Positions 9,507 to 17,597 of a stretch of 64,000 bases of DNA are shown here, in pieces. Source of the stretch: Edaphobacter sp. 12200R-103 (GTDB lineage: Bacteria; Acidobacteriota; Terriglobia; Terriglobales; Acidobacteriaceae); assembly GCF_010093025.1 (NCBI RefSeq), contig NZ_CP048114.1:124001-188000 (forward strand), in the 5' to 3' direction. The first letter of the stretch is position 1. The number at the start of each line of letters is the position of its first letter. A program made the translations under genes and the position numbers. The notes below the pieces were generated by a model. That model was not told the origin of the DNA, made no database searches, and was given only the letters and a program-made list of their open reading frames with translations.

Positions 9507-10007
9507 ATGAATAATGCCGAGACGACAAATGTTTGGGCAAGCCGGGTAGCTCGGATCGATCCCATCGGCCATGCATTTCTGCGTTATGGTTTGGTTGTAG
9601 CGATTGGATGGATCGCCGGTATGAAGGGCACAGAATATGAGGCCAAAGGCATTCAGCCGCTGATTCAGCACAGCCCGCTACTCAGTTGGGGCTACAGCAT
9701 CTGGACCGTTCACCACTTCACCATGATCATTGGTGCTCTAGAATTAGTCATCGCTGCACTTATCGCCATTCGGCATTGGTTTCCTAAAGCCTCCGCCATG
9801 GGGAGTGTTGGATCTGTCTTCATGTTTCTAACAACTCTCTCGTTTATTTTGACCACGCCTGGCTGGGAGCCGAGCTTAGGAGGTTTTCCTGCTCTCTCGG
9901 GCGAAGTGGGTGAGTTTTTGATCAAAGATCTCGTTCTTCTCGGTGCAGCACTTTGGACGCTGACGGACTCACTTAAGGCGGCCTATGATCTACCGAGAGA
10001 GGCGTAG
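9507..10007 (+). CDS. DUF417 (YkgB/RclC-like) inner-membrane protein
   Basis: 166 residues with about four membrane helices (FLRYGLVVAIGWIAGM, FTMIIGALELVIAALIAI, SVFMFLTTLSFIL, LIKDLVLLGAALWTLTDS) and the family features KGTEYEAKGIQPLI and PGWEPSLGGFPALSGEVGEF. The family includes E. coli RclC, made in response to reactive chlorine species; the biochemical role is unknown. The ATG at 9507 is preceded by GGAGG at good spacing. The next gene on the same strand is msrB, 79 bases on, fitting an oxidant-stress pair. Confidence 0.8.
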   Translation: MNNAETTNVWASRVARIDPIGHAFLRYGLVVAIGWIAGMKGTEYEAKGIQPLIQHSPLLSWGYSIWTVHHFTMIIGALELVIAALIAIRHWFPKASAMGSVGSVFMFLTTLSFILTTPGWEPSLGGFPALSGEVGEFLIKDLVLLGAALWTLTDSLKAAYDLPREA

Positions 10008-10086
10008 CTTAATCAAAGCCGTTGAGGTGTGTCATCCATACCACGCTATCTGATTAAGATCACGTCAAAAATATAGGAGGGGATAC

Positions 10087-10545
10087 ATGAAAAAATATCG
10101 ACGAACCCCTGAATCGATCGCCAGCTTGTCGCCTGAACAATATCGCGTGACCCAGGAGAATGGGACCGAGCGGCCATTTCAAAATGAGCATTGGAGCAAC
10201 AAGAACCCAGGGATCTATGTCGATGTTGTCTCTGGAGAGCCGTTATTTGCGTCTTCTGACAAATATTACAGCGAATGTGGATGGCCCAGTTTCACCAAGC
10301 CAATTGAATCAGAGAACGTAGTCGAAAAACAGGATGCCACTCACGGGATGATGAGAACGGAAGTCCGGTCGACTCATGGTGACAGTCATCTCGGCCATGT
10401 CTTCGACGATGGCCCGGCCGACAAAGGGGGGCTTCGATATTGCATCAATTCCGCTTCACTGAAGTTTATTCCGCTTGCTGAGCTCGAGAAGCAAGGATAT
10501 GGGCGATACCTTCAGCTCTTCGAACGCAGCGCCGGGACGGAATAG
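10087..10545 (+). CDS. msrB: Peptide-methionine (R)-S-oxide reductase
   Basis: 152 residues, the normal length for a stand-alone cytosolic MsrB. It reduces methionine-R-sulfoxide in proteins, with thioredoxin as the usual reductant. Motifs: [31 protein letters not shown] and [13 protein letters not shown]. Cys119 in RYCINS is the catalytic Cys and Cys64 is placed to resolve it. The two zinc-binding CxxC pairs are absent, so this is the zinc-free form. A strong AGGAGG lies 6-8 bases before the ATG. It follows the DUF417 gene and precedes convergent dps. Confidence 0.93.
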   Translation: MKKYRRTPESIASLSPEQYRVTQENGTERPFQNEHWSNKNPGIYVDVVSGEPLFASSDKYYSECGWPSFTKPIESENVVEKQDATHGMMRTEVRSTHGDSHLGHVFDDGPADKGGLRYCINSASLKFIPLAELEKQGYGRYLQLFERSAGTE

Positions 10546-10640
10546 ACATGCCATTCGTGATTCGGGACAGTTCACTGCCGGCGAGTTTGAGGGCTGTCGC
10601 TGTAGGTTCAAACTTACATTCTCTATGTCTCGCTACAAAC

Positions 10641-10671
10641 TTGCCCCGAACGGAGTATTCCGTCGGGGCAA
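10641..10671. terminator. Hairpin downstream of msrB
   Basis: TTGCCCCGAACGGA pairs with TCCGTCGGGGCAA across a 4-base loop, with one bulged A. It lies 96 bases after msrB and 99 bases before the end of convergent dps. There is no long T-run, so it is a probable but weak terminator or mRNA-end hairpin. Confidence 0.5.
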
Positions 10672-10769
10672 ATCTACGAGTGCTACTCTCCAGCTGGTCT
10701 CGCGAATCTTCTAGTCAGAAATCAACTTCGCTGAGATAGATCGAACTGCATCTGATCTGAGCTTTCGTG

Positions 10770-11297
10770 TTATTCCTGACCGCGCTGGCGCGTGGATTCA
10801 AAAAGAAACCAGCTCCTGCGTTGGGATTGATCGATCCAATTTTCGAGCAGGCTGGCCGTCGCAAGATCGTTGCTCTCATCGCAAATGCTGTGAATGGTTC
10901 TCATTGACAGGACGAGATGCTTTTCATCTTCGTGGAGTTCGCTGAGCATATCTGCGGGCGTTACGAATTCCGCGTTATTGTCCTGAAGGCGCTGCAGCCT
11001 GCAAACGTGTCCAATCGACCGCAGCGTCGTACCTCCGATTTTGCGCACACGTTCCGCAACCTCGTCGGTCATCGCAAATATCTGATCAGCGTGCTCGTCC
11101 AGCATAAGGTGATAGTCGCGGAAATGAGGTCCGGACATATGCCAGTGAAAGTTCTTGGTTTTGAAATACAGCGCAAACACGTCTGCAAGAAGTATGTTCA
11201 AGGCACCCGATATCTGCGTTACTGCTTCGGGCTCGATATCAGAAGGCGTCGCAAGGGGTGCCTTCTGCCTATTGACGAGCTCTGCTCTGCTGGTCAT
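10770..11297 (-). CDS. dps: Dps-family DNA-protection/ferritin-like protein
   Basis: 175 residues. Dps dodecamers oxidise and store iron and shield DNA during oxidative stress. The inter-subunit ferroxidase signature is intact: KTKNFHWHMSGPHFRDYH followed by LMLDEHADQIF. An acidic helix DEKHLVLSMRTIH precedes the C-terminal helix. The C-terminal tail is Arg/Gln-rich (QSQRRSWFLFESTRQRGQE), which may aid DNA contact. Convergent with msrB and in the same stress-gene neighbourhood. Confidence 0.9.
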   Translation of the reverse strand: MTSRAELVNRQKAPLATPSDIEPEAVTQISGALNILLADVFALYFKTKNFHWHMSGPHFRDYHLMLDEHADQIFAMTDEVAERVRKIGGTTLRSIGHVCRLQRLQDNNAEFVTPADMLSELHEDEKHLVLSMRTIHSICDESNDLATASLLENWIDQSQRRSWFLFESTRQRGQE

Positions 11298-11496
11298 TCA
11301 CTTTCCTCCTGCCAAGCAACCTTGTTATTCGGTGCGATATCTCGATGTACTGGAAATCTTCCGATTCGGGAAGAATGGCTTTGGCTTTGATTTTAGAGAG
11401 GCAAGAGAGAATCCGAACTAACGAAAAGTGTAGGTAAGTGGCCGAGAAGGTAGCTTACATTCTCCAGTGAAGGGACAAATTGAGGAGGCAATTCTC

Positions 11497-11577
11497 ATGA
11501 AACTGGCATGGCACGACAACAAAGGATGGAGTCGATACCTTTCAAGCAAGTGCTTAATACCTGGAGGTGAACGATGA
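11497..11577 (+). CDS. 26-codon leader ORF overlapping the next start codon
   Basis: ATG at 11497 is preceded by GAGGAGG at about 8 bases, one of the best ribosome-binding sites in the window. The frame encodes 26 residues (starting MKLAWHDNKGWSRYL) and ends in a TGA at 11575-11577 that overlaps the ATG at 11574 of the oxidoreductase (ATGA). A second GGAGG lies inside its end for the downstream gene. The layout suggests translational coupling or a regulatory leader peptide. No similarity recognised. Confidence 0.5.
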   Translation: MKLAWHDNKGWSRYLSSKCLIPGGER

Positions 11578-12491
11578 AGGCGATTGTAGCGACGGATCAG
11601 GCTGCGGGGATGGCAGGAGTGAAGCTAGTGGAGCTACCCGAGCCGCAAGCGGCGATTAACGATGTCGTTGTTCAGGTTCATGCGTCGGGATTCACCGGAG
11701 ACGAGCTGGCGTGGCCCTCGAGCTGGACCGACCGAGTCGGCCGTGACCGGACACCGTCGATCCCCGGGCATGAGGTTGCTGGAGTGGTCACCGCTCTCGG
11801 CTATGGTACGACAGGGCTGTCGATCGGACAGCGTGTGTTCGGCCTCACGGACTGGTATCGCGACGGCGCTCTGGCGGAGTATGTGGCCGTCGAGGGGCAT
11901 TACCTCACACCGTTGCCGGGCGACGTTGAATTTACTACGGGCGCGGCTCTCGTAATGCCGGGACTGACCGCTTGGCAGGGGCTGTTCGAGCACGGCCGCC
12001 TTCAGGCAGGGCAGAGCGTCCTCGTGCACGGTGCGGCCGGCGTGGTCGGTTCGATGGCGAGCCAACTGGCACGTGATGCCGGTGCATACGTCATCGGCAC
12101 CGGACGCGCTGGGGCCCGCCAGGCGGCTCTCGACTTCGGGGCACAGGAGTTCGTCGACCTCGATAACGACACCCTGGAAGACGTCGGTGAAGTCGATCTG
12201 GTTTTCGATGTCCTGGGTGGCGACATCGCGAAGCGGTCTGCGGGTCTGATCCGCGCCGGAGGGACACTGGTGACCGTAACAGGCCCGTCAGAGACACGGC
12301 CCGCTAATGGCCTGACAATCGACTTCGTCGTCGTACCCGATCGAGCCCGATTGAGTGAACTGGTCCAGCGTGTCAGGGATGGCCGGTTGCGAACAAACAT
12401 CGGCAAGGTTGTTGCCCTCGACGATGCTGTCGCGGCCTTCAATCGGACCGAACGGGTCAAGGGGAAGACGATCATCCGTGCACGTCCGTGA
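11574..12491 (+). CDS. NAD(P)-dependent MDR oxidoreductase (quinone-oxidoreductase type)
   Basis: 305 residues of the zinc-free medium-chain dehydrogenase/reductase family. An N-terminal GroES-like fold (PGHEVAGVVTALGYG, GQRVFGLTDW) is followed by a Rossmann domain with the nucleotide loop VLVHGAAGVVGSMASQLA and a C-terminal RTNIGKVVALDD. It probably reduces quinones or enones with NADPH; substrate unknown. No structural-zinc Cys cluster is present. The gene is visibly richer in GC at third codon positions than its neighbours and resembles actinobacterial versions, which suggests recent transfer (inference). GGAGG lies 7 bases before the ATG, within the leader ORF. Confidence 0.85.
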   Translation: MKAIVATDQAAGMAGVKLVELPEPQAAINDVVVQVHASGFTGDELAWPSSWTDRVGRDRTPSIPGHEVAGVVTALGYGTTGLSIGQRVFGLTDWYRDGALAEYVAVEGHYLTPLPGDVEFTTGAALVMPGLTAWQGLFEHGRLQAGQSVLVHGAAGVVGSMASQLARDAGAYVIGTGRAGARQAALDFGAQEFVDLDNDTLEDVGEVDLVFDVLGGDIAKRSAGLIRAGGTLVTVTGPSETRPANGLTIDFVVVPDRARLSELVQRVRDGRLRTNIGKVVALDDAVAAFNRTERVKGKTIIRARP

Positions 12492-12540
12492 GGACTAGGA
12501 CTAATAACCTACGCCGTATATTTTTCGTAGCTTCGTGAAT

Positions 12541-12571
12541 AGTGCTTGAGCATCGGCTATGCTCAAGCACT
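12541..12571. terminator. Perfect 13-bp hairpin after the oxidoreductase gene
   Basis: AGTGCTTGAGCAT and ATGCTCAAGCACT form a perfect 13-bp stem with a 5-base loop, 50 bases after the stop codon. There is no T-run, so it may act as a factor-aided terminator or 3'-end stabiliser. Confidence 0.5.
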
Positions 12572-12611
12572 ACGGGTTAGAGGGCGAGCCGAGCTTTGAC
12601 GGGGCAGCAAC

Positions 12612-12856
12612 TCAGTGGCCGAGATCAAAAAAACCGGCAGGCTGGGCACAGTGCAGCGATCCTTCTGGAAAGCTAGATACCTGATAGTTCTGCGTCGTGT
12701 AGTCGCTCACCAGGGCATCAGGATGTTGCGTGCCGGCTGCTTCAAAAGGAGTGCGGGACAAGTGAAATACTCTGTCTTGTAGCCACTCTCTTCGAAGATG
12801 GCCAGATAAGTGCAGCTATGCAGATGTTGGTTCGGAAGGAGGATCAAGTTCCTCAT
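12612..12856 (-). pseudogene. Small unknown gene, probably frameshifted
   Basis: From an ATG at 12856 the minus strand encodes 49 residues (starting MRNLILLPNQHLHSCTYLAI, then FEESGYKTEYFTCPALLLKQ) with a stop at 12707-12709. A different frame then continues with protein-like text: HPDALVSDYTTQNYQVSSF, PEGSLHCAQPAGFFDLGH, stop at 12612-12614. The two halves read naturally as one protein of about 80 residues after a frameshift near 12755. Family not recognised. Its start lies only 17 bases from the divergent MOSC gene start, leaving little room for a promoter. Confidence 0.35.
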
Positions 12857-12872
12857 TTATGCTTAGCAAGGC

Positions 12873-13586
12873 ATGCTCTCCATCGGTCATCTCGCATCGA
12901 TCGTTCGATATCCGGTGAAAAGCATGGCGGGGGAATTGCCGAAACAAGCATTGCTGAAGCCGTCGGGTCTTGAGGGCGATAGGCTCTATGCATTTCAAAG
13001 CTCCAATGCACCTCCAGGCATGCTCCTGCTCTCCGGCAAAGAGCGCCGTACCATGCTCGGGTATAGAGCCAGTCTGGCTGAGGATCACGTAGTCAACGTT
13101 GCAACCCCTACTGGGGAAACTTATTCTATCGACTCTCCACAGCTTCTCGAATATTTCCGGACGCATATCTCACGAACGGAGCAATTTCAGTTGATTCGAT
13201 CAGAAGTCCCCCAAACGGACGTTAGGCCACTCTCGTTAGTTTCGCGTCAGACGATTACGCAGATCTCATCAGAGGTGGGACGATCCATCCATGAACATCG
13301 TTTTCGTGCCAATCTAATTCTTGATCTAGACGCTCGTCCTTTCGCCGAAGATGAATGGATCGGAAAGCGTCTTTGCATCGGCAAAAGCGTAATTGTTCAG
13401 ATCAGCGACCGCATTCCACGTTGTCGCGTAGTAACTCATGACCCGGTCAATCCGGATTTCGAAGAGCCGCTCTTTGGCATCATGAAAACGTTAGATAGAT
13501 TCCATCAAGGAAAAGCCGGCGTTTATGCCAAGATTATTCAACCCGGAACAGTGTTTGTGAATGACGAACTTCGAATAGTGAAGTAA
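12873..13586 (+). CDS. MOSC-domain protein
   Basis: 237 residues. An N-terminal MOSC beta-barrel segment (SIVRYPVKSMAGE, LEGDRLYAF) is followed by the MOSC domain (HRFRANLILD, ISDRIPRCRVVTHDPVNPDF). MOSC proteins bind molybdenum cofactor or act on N-hydroxylated and sulfur compounds; the usual conserved Cys is present in RIPRCRV. The length is at the short end of the YcbX/MOSC family and no ferredoxin domain is attached. The substrate cannot be told from sequence. Confidence 0.85.
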   Translation: MLSIGHLASIVRYPVKSMAGELPKQALLKPSGLEGDRLYAFQSSNAPPGMLLLSGKERRTMLGYRASLAEDHVVNVATPTGETYSIDSPQLLEYFRTHISRTEQFQLIRSEVPQTDVRPLSLVSRQTITQISSEVGRSIHEHRFRANLILDLDARPFAEDEWIGKRLCIGKSVIVQISDRIPRCRVVTHDPVNPDFEEPLFGIMKTLDRFHQGKAGVYAKIIQPGTVFVNDELRIVK

Positions 13587-13630
13587 CGTCGCGGATCGCA
13601 TCCAATGCAAACCGTGATAGGCTCGAGGTC

Positions 13631-13825
13631 ATGAGCGCGAAAGATGATGCACTGATTATTCGAAACCTAATTCAGTCCCTTGAAGCAAACCTATCTGAAT
13701 TGGATATTGAACTTGGTGAGGAAGCGCCGCTGGAATCTTCCCGTCTCGATAACGTAGAACGCATTTTGCAGAACGCAATCAAAGAGCTCAAGGCCCTCAT
13801 CGAACCTGAAAATGATCTACCCTAA
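13631..13825 (+). CDS. Small acidic helical hypothetical protein
   Basis: 64 residues with a regular amphipathic pattern (IIRNLIQSLEANLSELDIEL, LDNVERILQNAIKELKALIE), suggesting two helices or a short coiled coil. GAGGT lies about 5 bases before the ATG. It follows the MOSC gene by 44 bases and may be co-transcribed. No family recognised. Confidence 0.5.
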   Translation: MSAKDDALIIRNLIQSLEANLSELDIELGEEAPLESSRLDNVERILQNAIKELKALIEPENDLP

Positions 13826-13882
13826 TGTACTCATTGGGCGCATCGATTTGACGACACTCGGCTCAATTTAGAAGCATGTCGA

Positions 13883-14071
13883 TTACGACTCCGCGGAATA
13901 GTCTTCTGCCAGAAGCAGATCTACGCAACGCACATCGTAACGGACGTACTTGGGATCACCTTCCGAGACCAAATCGACCTTACCGCCGTCTTCGCTTACT
14001 GCTTTCACGATAAGCCTCCCTTCGTAATCGTCCAAGCGGACATACTGTCCAATCTGAGGTGTCGGTAACAT
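13883..14071 (-). CDS. Small beta-rich hypothetical protein
   Basis: 62 residues from the ATG at 14071, chosen because AAGGAG lies 7 bases upstream. The text (QIGQYVRLDDYEGRLIVKAV, KVDLVSEGDPKYVRYDVRC) resembles a small SH3-like beta barrel with Gly turns. No named family. Convergent with the preceding small gene. Confidence 0.5.
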   Translation of the reverse strand: MLPTPQIGQYVRLDDYEGRLIVKAVSEDGGKVDLVSEGDPKYVRYDVRCVDLLLAEDYSAES

Positions 14072-14129
14072 ATTTATCTCCTTGCTTTTTCGCAATCACA
14101 GCAATTAGCTGTAAGTGATTGGTGCTCAA

Positions 14130-14387
14130 TCACCAGGTAATAACTCCACTGTAACGATAGGCCATACGATCGCCCCACCACCTGTAGTTTTCTCCGGCGA
14201 CGCCATGGAATCTTAAGTGCTCGGCGACGGCGGGGATTTCGCCAACTCTCGCGCTATATTTCAGTAAACAACAGCCCCCGATGCTGATCATCTGGGGGAA
14301 AATGTTGGAATCTTTAGGGTCGAGTGCGCCGATCTCTATAAAAGAGCCCTTCCTAACGCTGAGCTCCATGTTCTCGATACAGGTCAT
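14130..14387 (-). CDS. Hypothetical protein, weakly supported
   Basis: Up to 85 residues (ATG at 14387, or 14369 for 79 residues) with protein-like composition (SFIEIGALDPKDSNIFPQMI, ENYRWWGDRMAYRYSG). No Shine-Dalgarno is visible at either start and no family is recognised. It may be a real short gene or a fragment. Confidence 0.3.
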   Translation of the reverse strand: MTCIENMELSVRKGSFIEIGALDPKDSNIFPQMISIGGCCLLKYSARVGEIPAVAEHLRFHGVAGENYRWWGDRMAYRYSGVITW

Positions 14388-14536
14388 TTTGCATTAGAAG
14401 AAGTGGATCGGATTAGTTCGTTGATGCACGAGTTCCTCGGTCGAACAATAAACAGAAAATAAGTATTGAACGAGCTTGGCCAAGAATCTGTTTTTAAATT
14501 CATACCGAGAACAGCTACAAGCACACATCTTCATCG

Positions 14537-15700
14537 GTGCGTTCATTGTTGGAAGATATGGGGCTTCCGGTTCATAATCAGTGGAAAGATGAAGACGGGT
14601 GGCATGCAGCCACCCTTGCCGGTCTAATCCGGAACGAGTGGTTGCGTAATTTGCATGTGCCGGACCCATTCAGGATCGAGAACATTGAATTGAAGATTGA
14701 ACCTATAGTCCGCGTGTCCGAAACTGACCTCAACAGTCTGATGAGTTCATTGGAGGTCAATGTAGTAGCACTGTCGGAATGCCTGGTGAGCCGCGGGAGC
14801 CGACTAGAGATGGCCGCAGCCAGCGTAACCGGACTGCACTACAATCTCAAAGGCATCGGCAAAATGCTAGTTCCTGGATTTCCACCGATCGAGCTCAAGC
14901 CCCATACGCTCATTATTCTTCCTGCGAATATGCCGTTTCGGATTGAGGCATGTGGCTTTCCCGGAAAGTCGATGCCATCTCCCGATCTAAAGAAGTTCAG
15001 CACGAGATCGTCTGGTCTCGTTCGCCGCTATACTGCTGGTGGTGGCGAACCCGAAGTAATTCTAATCTGCGGATTTTTTAGTGCGTTCTACGGATCATCA
15101 ACCGATATGTTTTCTTCTCTGAGGGAGCCAATCGTCGAGCAATTCGACGAGACCGACCGTCTTGATGAAACTTTGAAACTCGCTATCTCAGAGTTAATCA
15201 AGCAGGAGGTAGGCTCTGGCGCGATGAGTGCAGCAGTGCTCAAGCAAGTCATTATCACGATCCTTCGCCGATCCTTGACCTCTCTGAATCTCTGGGTTGA
15301 ACGATTTGCAATGCTTAGTGATCCGCAGATATCCAGAGCATTTGCAGAGATGGCCGCGCATCCCGGGGCCAATCATACAGTGAGTTCACTTGCTGGTATG
15401 GCAGGTCTGAGTCGCTCCAGTTTTATGGCTCGCTTTACAGACGTTGTTGGCGAGTCTCCGATGACCATTCTCCGCCATCTGCGTATGAGACAAGCCGCCA
15501 AACAGCTGGCGTCCAGCCAGATGCCGGTCGATCAGATCGCTCGTTCTGCCGGTTATGGCAGCAGGAGCAGTTTCATCAAGGCATTCCGAAAGTCTTTCGA
15601 ATGTGATCCGACCGAGTTTCGCACTCAGGCGAAAACCAATGCCTTCATGAAACAGCCGTCGAGCAAGTGTCTTGCCACGACGTCGGAAGCGGAGGAGTAG
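14537..15700 (+). CDS. AraC-family transcriptional regulator with N-terminal cupin
   Basis: Up to 387 residues from a GTG at 14537; family members are nearer 310-320, so a start at 14714 (GTG) or 14741 (ATG) is as likely, and none has a clear ribosome-binding site. The N-terminal half is a cupin-6 ligand domain (LHYNLKGIGKMLVPGF, LKPHTLIILPANMPF). The C-terminal 100 residues carry both AraC helix-turn-helices (VSSLAGMAGLSRSSFMARFT, VDQIARSAGYGSRSSFIKAF). RclR and similar oxidant sensors share this layout. It is convergent with the CMD/ABM pair, which it might control (inference). Confidence 0.85.
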   Translation: MRSLLEDMGLPVHNQWKDEDGWHAATLAGLIRNEWLRNLHVPDPFRIENIELKIEPIVRVSETDLNSLMSSLEVNVVALSECLVSRGSRLEMAAASVTGLHYNLKGIGKMLVPGFPPIELKPHTLIILPANMPFRIEACGFPGKSMPSPDLKKFSTRSSGLVRRYTAGGGEPEVILICGFFSAFYGSSTDMFSSLREPIVEQFDETDRLDETLKLAISELIKQEVGSGAMSAAVLKQVIITILRRSLTSLNLWVERFAMLSDPQISRAFAEMAAHPGANHTVSSLAGMAGLSRSSFMARFTDVVGESPMTILRHLRMRQAAKQLASSQMPVDQIARSAGYGSRSSFIKAFRKSFECDPTEFRTQAKTNAFMKQPSSKCLATTSEAEE

Positions 15701-15824
15701 CCCATTCCGCTTCATCTTGAAGGTAACTCCATACAAAAAGTCGACTAGCAGACTTCTCTGAATATAGCGTCCGCTGAAGATTCTCTAGCCAGGGCCTTCA
15801 CGCTGTGTTGTGTGCTTCAGGTTG

Positions 15825-16361
15825 TCACATGCCAGATACATCCGGAATGTCGATCTCGACATCAGCCATATTGTTCAAGAAGTTAGTCATGGTGTACCGG
15901 GCCGCCAATGCAGTGAGCTCGACGATCTGCCCATCGGAATATCCGGCCTCCCGGATCGCCGCGAGGTCAGCATCGCTTACCTTTCCACGTGTGTCGACGA
16001 TCCTTTTTGCGAATGCAGCAGCTGCAGCTCTTTTCGGATCACCTGAACTTCCTTCGAGATTGAGTGCGATCTCGTCATGTGCTGTCTGGGAATTGGTATA
16101 AGTAACGAAGCAGTGTGTGGCAACGCAGTAGTTGCAGCCGTTGGCCCTGGAAACAGCCAGCGCGACCGCTTCTTGTGTCTTGGTGTCGAGCGCATGCGAC
16201 ATGGTGGTCTGGAGGCCGACGAAAGCCTTCAAGGCAATCGGGCTCAAGGAGAGCAACCGGAGTCCGTTGGGAAGGAATCCCAAGCGCTGTTGTATTGCGT
16301 CGAGAATTTCATGAGTTTCGGCAGGAGTCTGTTCTCGCGCCGGAAGGTCAAGTCGTGCCAT
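15825..16361 (-). CDS. Carboxymuconolactone decarboxylase/AhpD-family protein
   Basis: 178 residues. The AhpD-like signature is intact (EAVALAVSRANGCNYCVATH): CxxC with a following His forms the peroxidase/disulfide centre in the alkylhydroperoxidase branch. The N-terminal PNGLRLLSLSPIALKAF is typical of the peroxidase-related subfamily. The ATG at 16361 was chosen over an upstream one because AGGAGA lies 10 bases before it. It lies 35 bases downstream of the ABM gene on the same strand, so the two are probably one operon. Confidence 0.85.
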   Translation of the reverse strand: MARLDLPAREQTPAETHEILDAIQQRLGFLPNGLRLLSLSPIALKAFVGLQTTMSHALDTKTQEAVALAVSRANGCNYCVATHCFVTYTNSQTAHDEIALNLEGSSGDPKRAAAAAFAKRIVDTRGKVSDADLAAIREAGYSDGQIVELTALAARYTMTNFLNNMADVEIDIPDVSGM

Positions 16362-16395
16362 GATTCGAAGATCTCCTGTGAGGCCTATATTCAGA

Positions 16396-17160
16396 TTAGA
16401 AGCCCGCAAGGTACTTCGAGTCCGTATGTTGCGTCCCAAAGTCCTTTTCGCTGCTCACTGATTCACCCTCAGAATCGATTAGCTTTGGAACGGAGGATCG
16501 AGCAGCTTCCGGAAAGTACTGCGGAGCCTCTCGTCGGTCAAACATGCTGTAGTCGCGGATGATTCTCACAGAACGCAGCCGCGCATCGTCTGGAATCGAT
16601 ACCGAATCGATGAAATCGGTAGCCGTGGGACCATCCTTAAACGTCGCTGTCAGGAGGATGTCCCCAGAATTCGAGACTGCGTCAAATAAGTCCCAATCAA
16701 GAAATCCATGGAGTGGCCGAAGGCCCAGCCATTCAGCGCAATCGGCAGGATTCGTCGTTTCCTTCCACTCTGAGGGACGTTTGGCGTCAATGAGAACCAC
16801 TGCAGTCCCGGCTCCAACTTCGGTTTCGTCTAATCTCTGCTCCCGGAGTTCCATCCCTTCAGGTAACTGTGTGTCGTGTGTGATCTGGCCAACACGAAGA
16901 CGGTAGTCGAGAAGAACTCTGCTGCGTCCCAACTCCTGGACTTCATGGTGCTTCATGTTCGTCCGCCACCGGACAACCGCCTTTTCGTCCTTCCAGTTTG
17001 AGAGCGAGAGTATCCAGCCTTCGCGATTCAGGTTGCGGTACCAGATGTTATCGACGAATCCTTCAACCTGGTCAAGCTCTTGTCGGAGCATTTTTGCGTA
17101 CCCCAGGTACGCATCCCACTGATCAGGTTTCGGGTGAACTTCGAATAGGACCGAAAACAT
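16396..17160 (-). CDS. Antibiotic-biosynthesis-monooxygenase (ABM) domain protein
   Basis: 254 residues. The first 100 are a dimeric alpha/beta ABM fold (FSVLFEVHPKPDQWDAYLGY, GWILSLSNWKDEKAVVRW, HHEVQELGRSRVLLDYRLRV). A second ferredoxin-like half (GDILLTATFKDGPTATDFID, LRSVRIIRDYSMFDRREAPQ) makes it a likely fused dimer. ABM proteins include cofactor-free oxygenases and haem-degrading enzymes; the substrate is unknown. GGAGCAGGAA precedes the ATG. Upstream of the AhpD-like gene. Confidence 0.75.
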   Translation of the reverse strand: MFSVLFEVHPKPDQWDAYLGYAKMLRQELDQVEGFVDNIWYRNLNREGWILSLSNWKDEKAVVRWRTNMKHHEVQELGRSRVLLDYRLRVGQITHDTQLPEGMELREQRLDETEVGAGTAVVLIDAKRPSEWKETTNPADCAEWLGLRPLHGFLDWDLFDAVSNSGDILLTATFKDGPTATDFIDSVSIPDDARLRSVRIIRDYSMFDRREAPQYFPEAARSSVPKLIDSEGESVSSEKDFGTQHTDSKYLAGF

Positions 17161-17597
17161 TTCCTGCTCCTCTCAATTGCGGATGAACGTGCTCGCTGTC
17201 ATTTGCTCAGATGTCTCACCGAATCTGGTCGACGCCTGCTCTCTATAGAACACATGAGGTTGTGATGAGACGGCCTAAAGAAAAAATCAGGCATTCGGCT
17301 GACAACGTTAACAGTGCCAGTCATTCCCACAAATTCAACAATGCGATGGACTCCGTGACACACAAATCGGACTTCCGAGCGAGTTCCGTTCGGTAGGTTG
17401 AAAGTAGTGCGAGTGACCGCGACACCAGCTATCACATGGCGACCCGAACCCCAATCCCTTGGCGGCAATTTCGAGACAAAAGTTCGGAACCCGGAGATTT
17501 CAAGAAGGCCACGTTCGGGGGCGGAGCTACACCAGCGAGCAGATTACCAGCAGTCGACGATCTCTTCGTGATTGACCTGAAAGGCGAATATATACCC
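17161..17597. other. Intergenic region between divergent genes
   Basis: About 437 bases between the ABM and PEP-mutase-like genes, which are transcribed away from each other. A long open frame in the right half is only an in-frame upstream extension of the second gene. It probably holds both promoters. I see no clear operator, RNA gene or repeat. Confidence 0.45.

Noticed and set aside
17436..17597. 54-codon N-terminal extension of the PEP-mutase-like gene
   Set aside because: The residues do not fit the family, which begins near the ATG at 17598.
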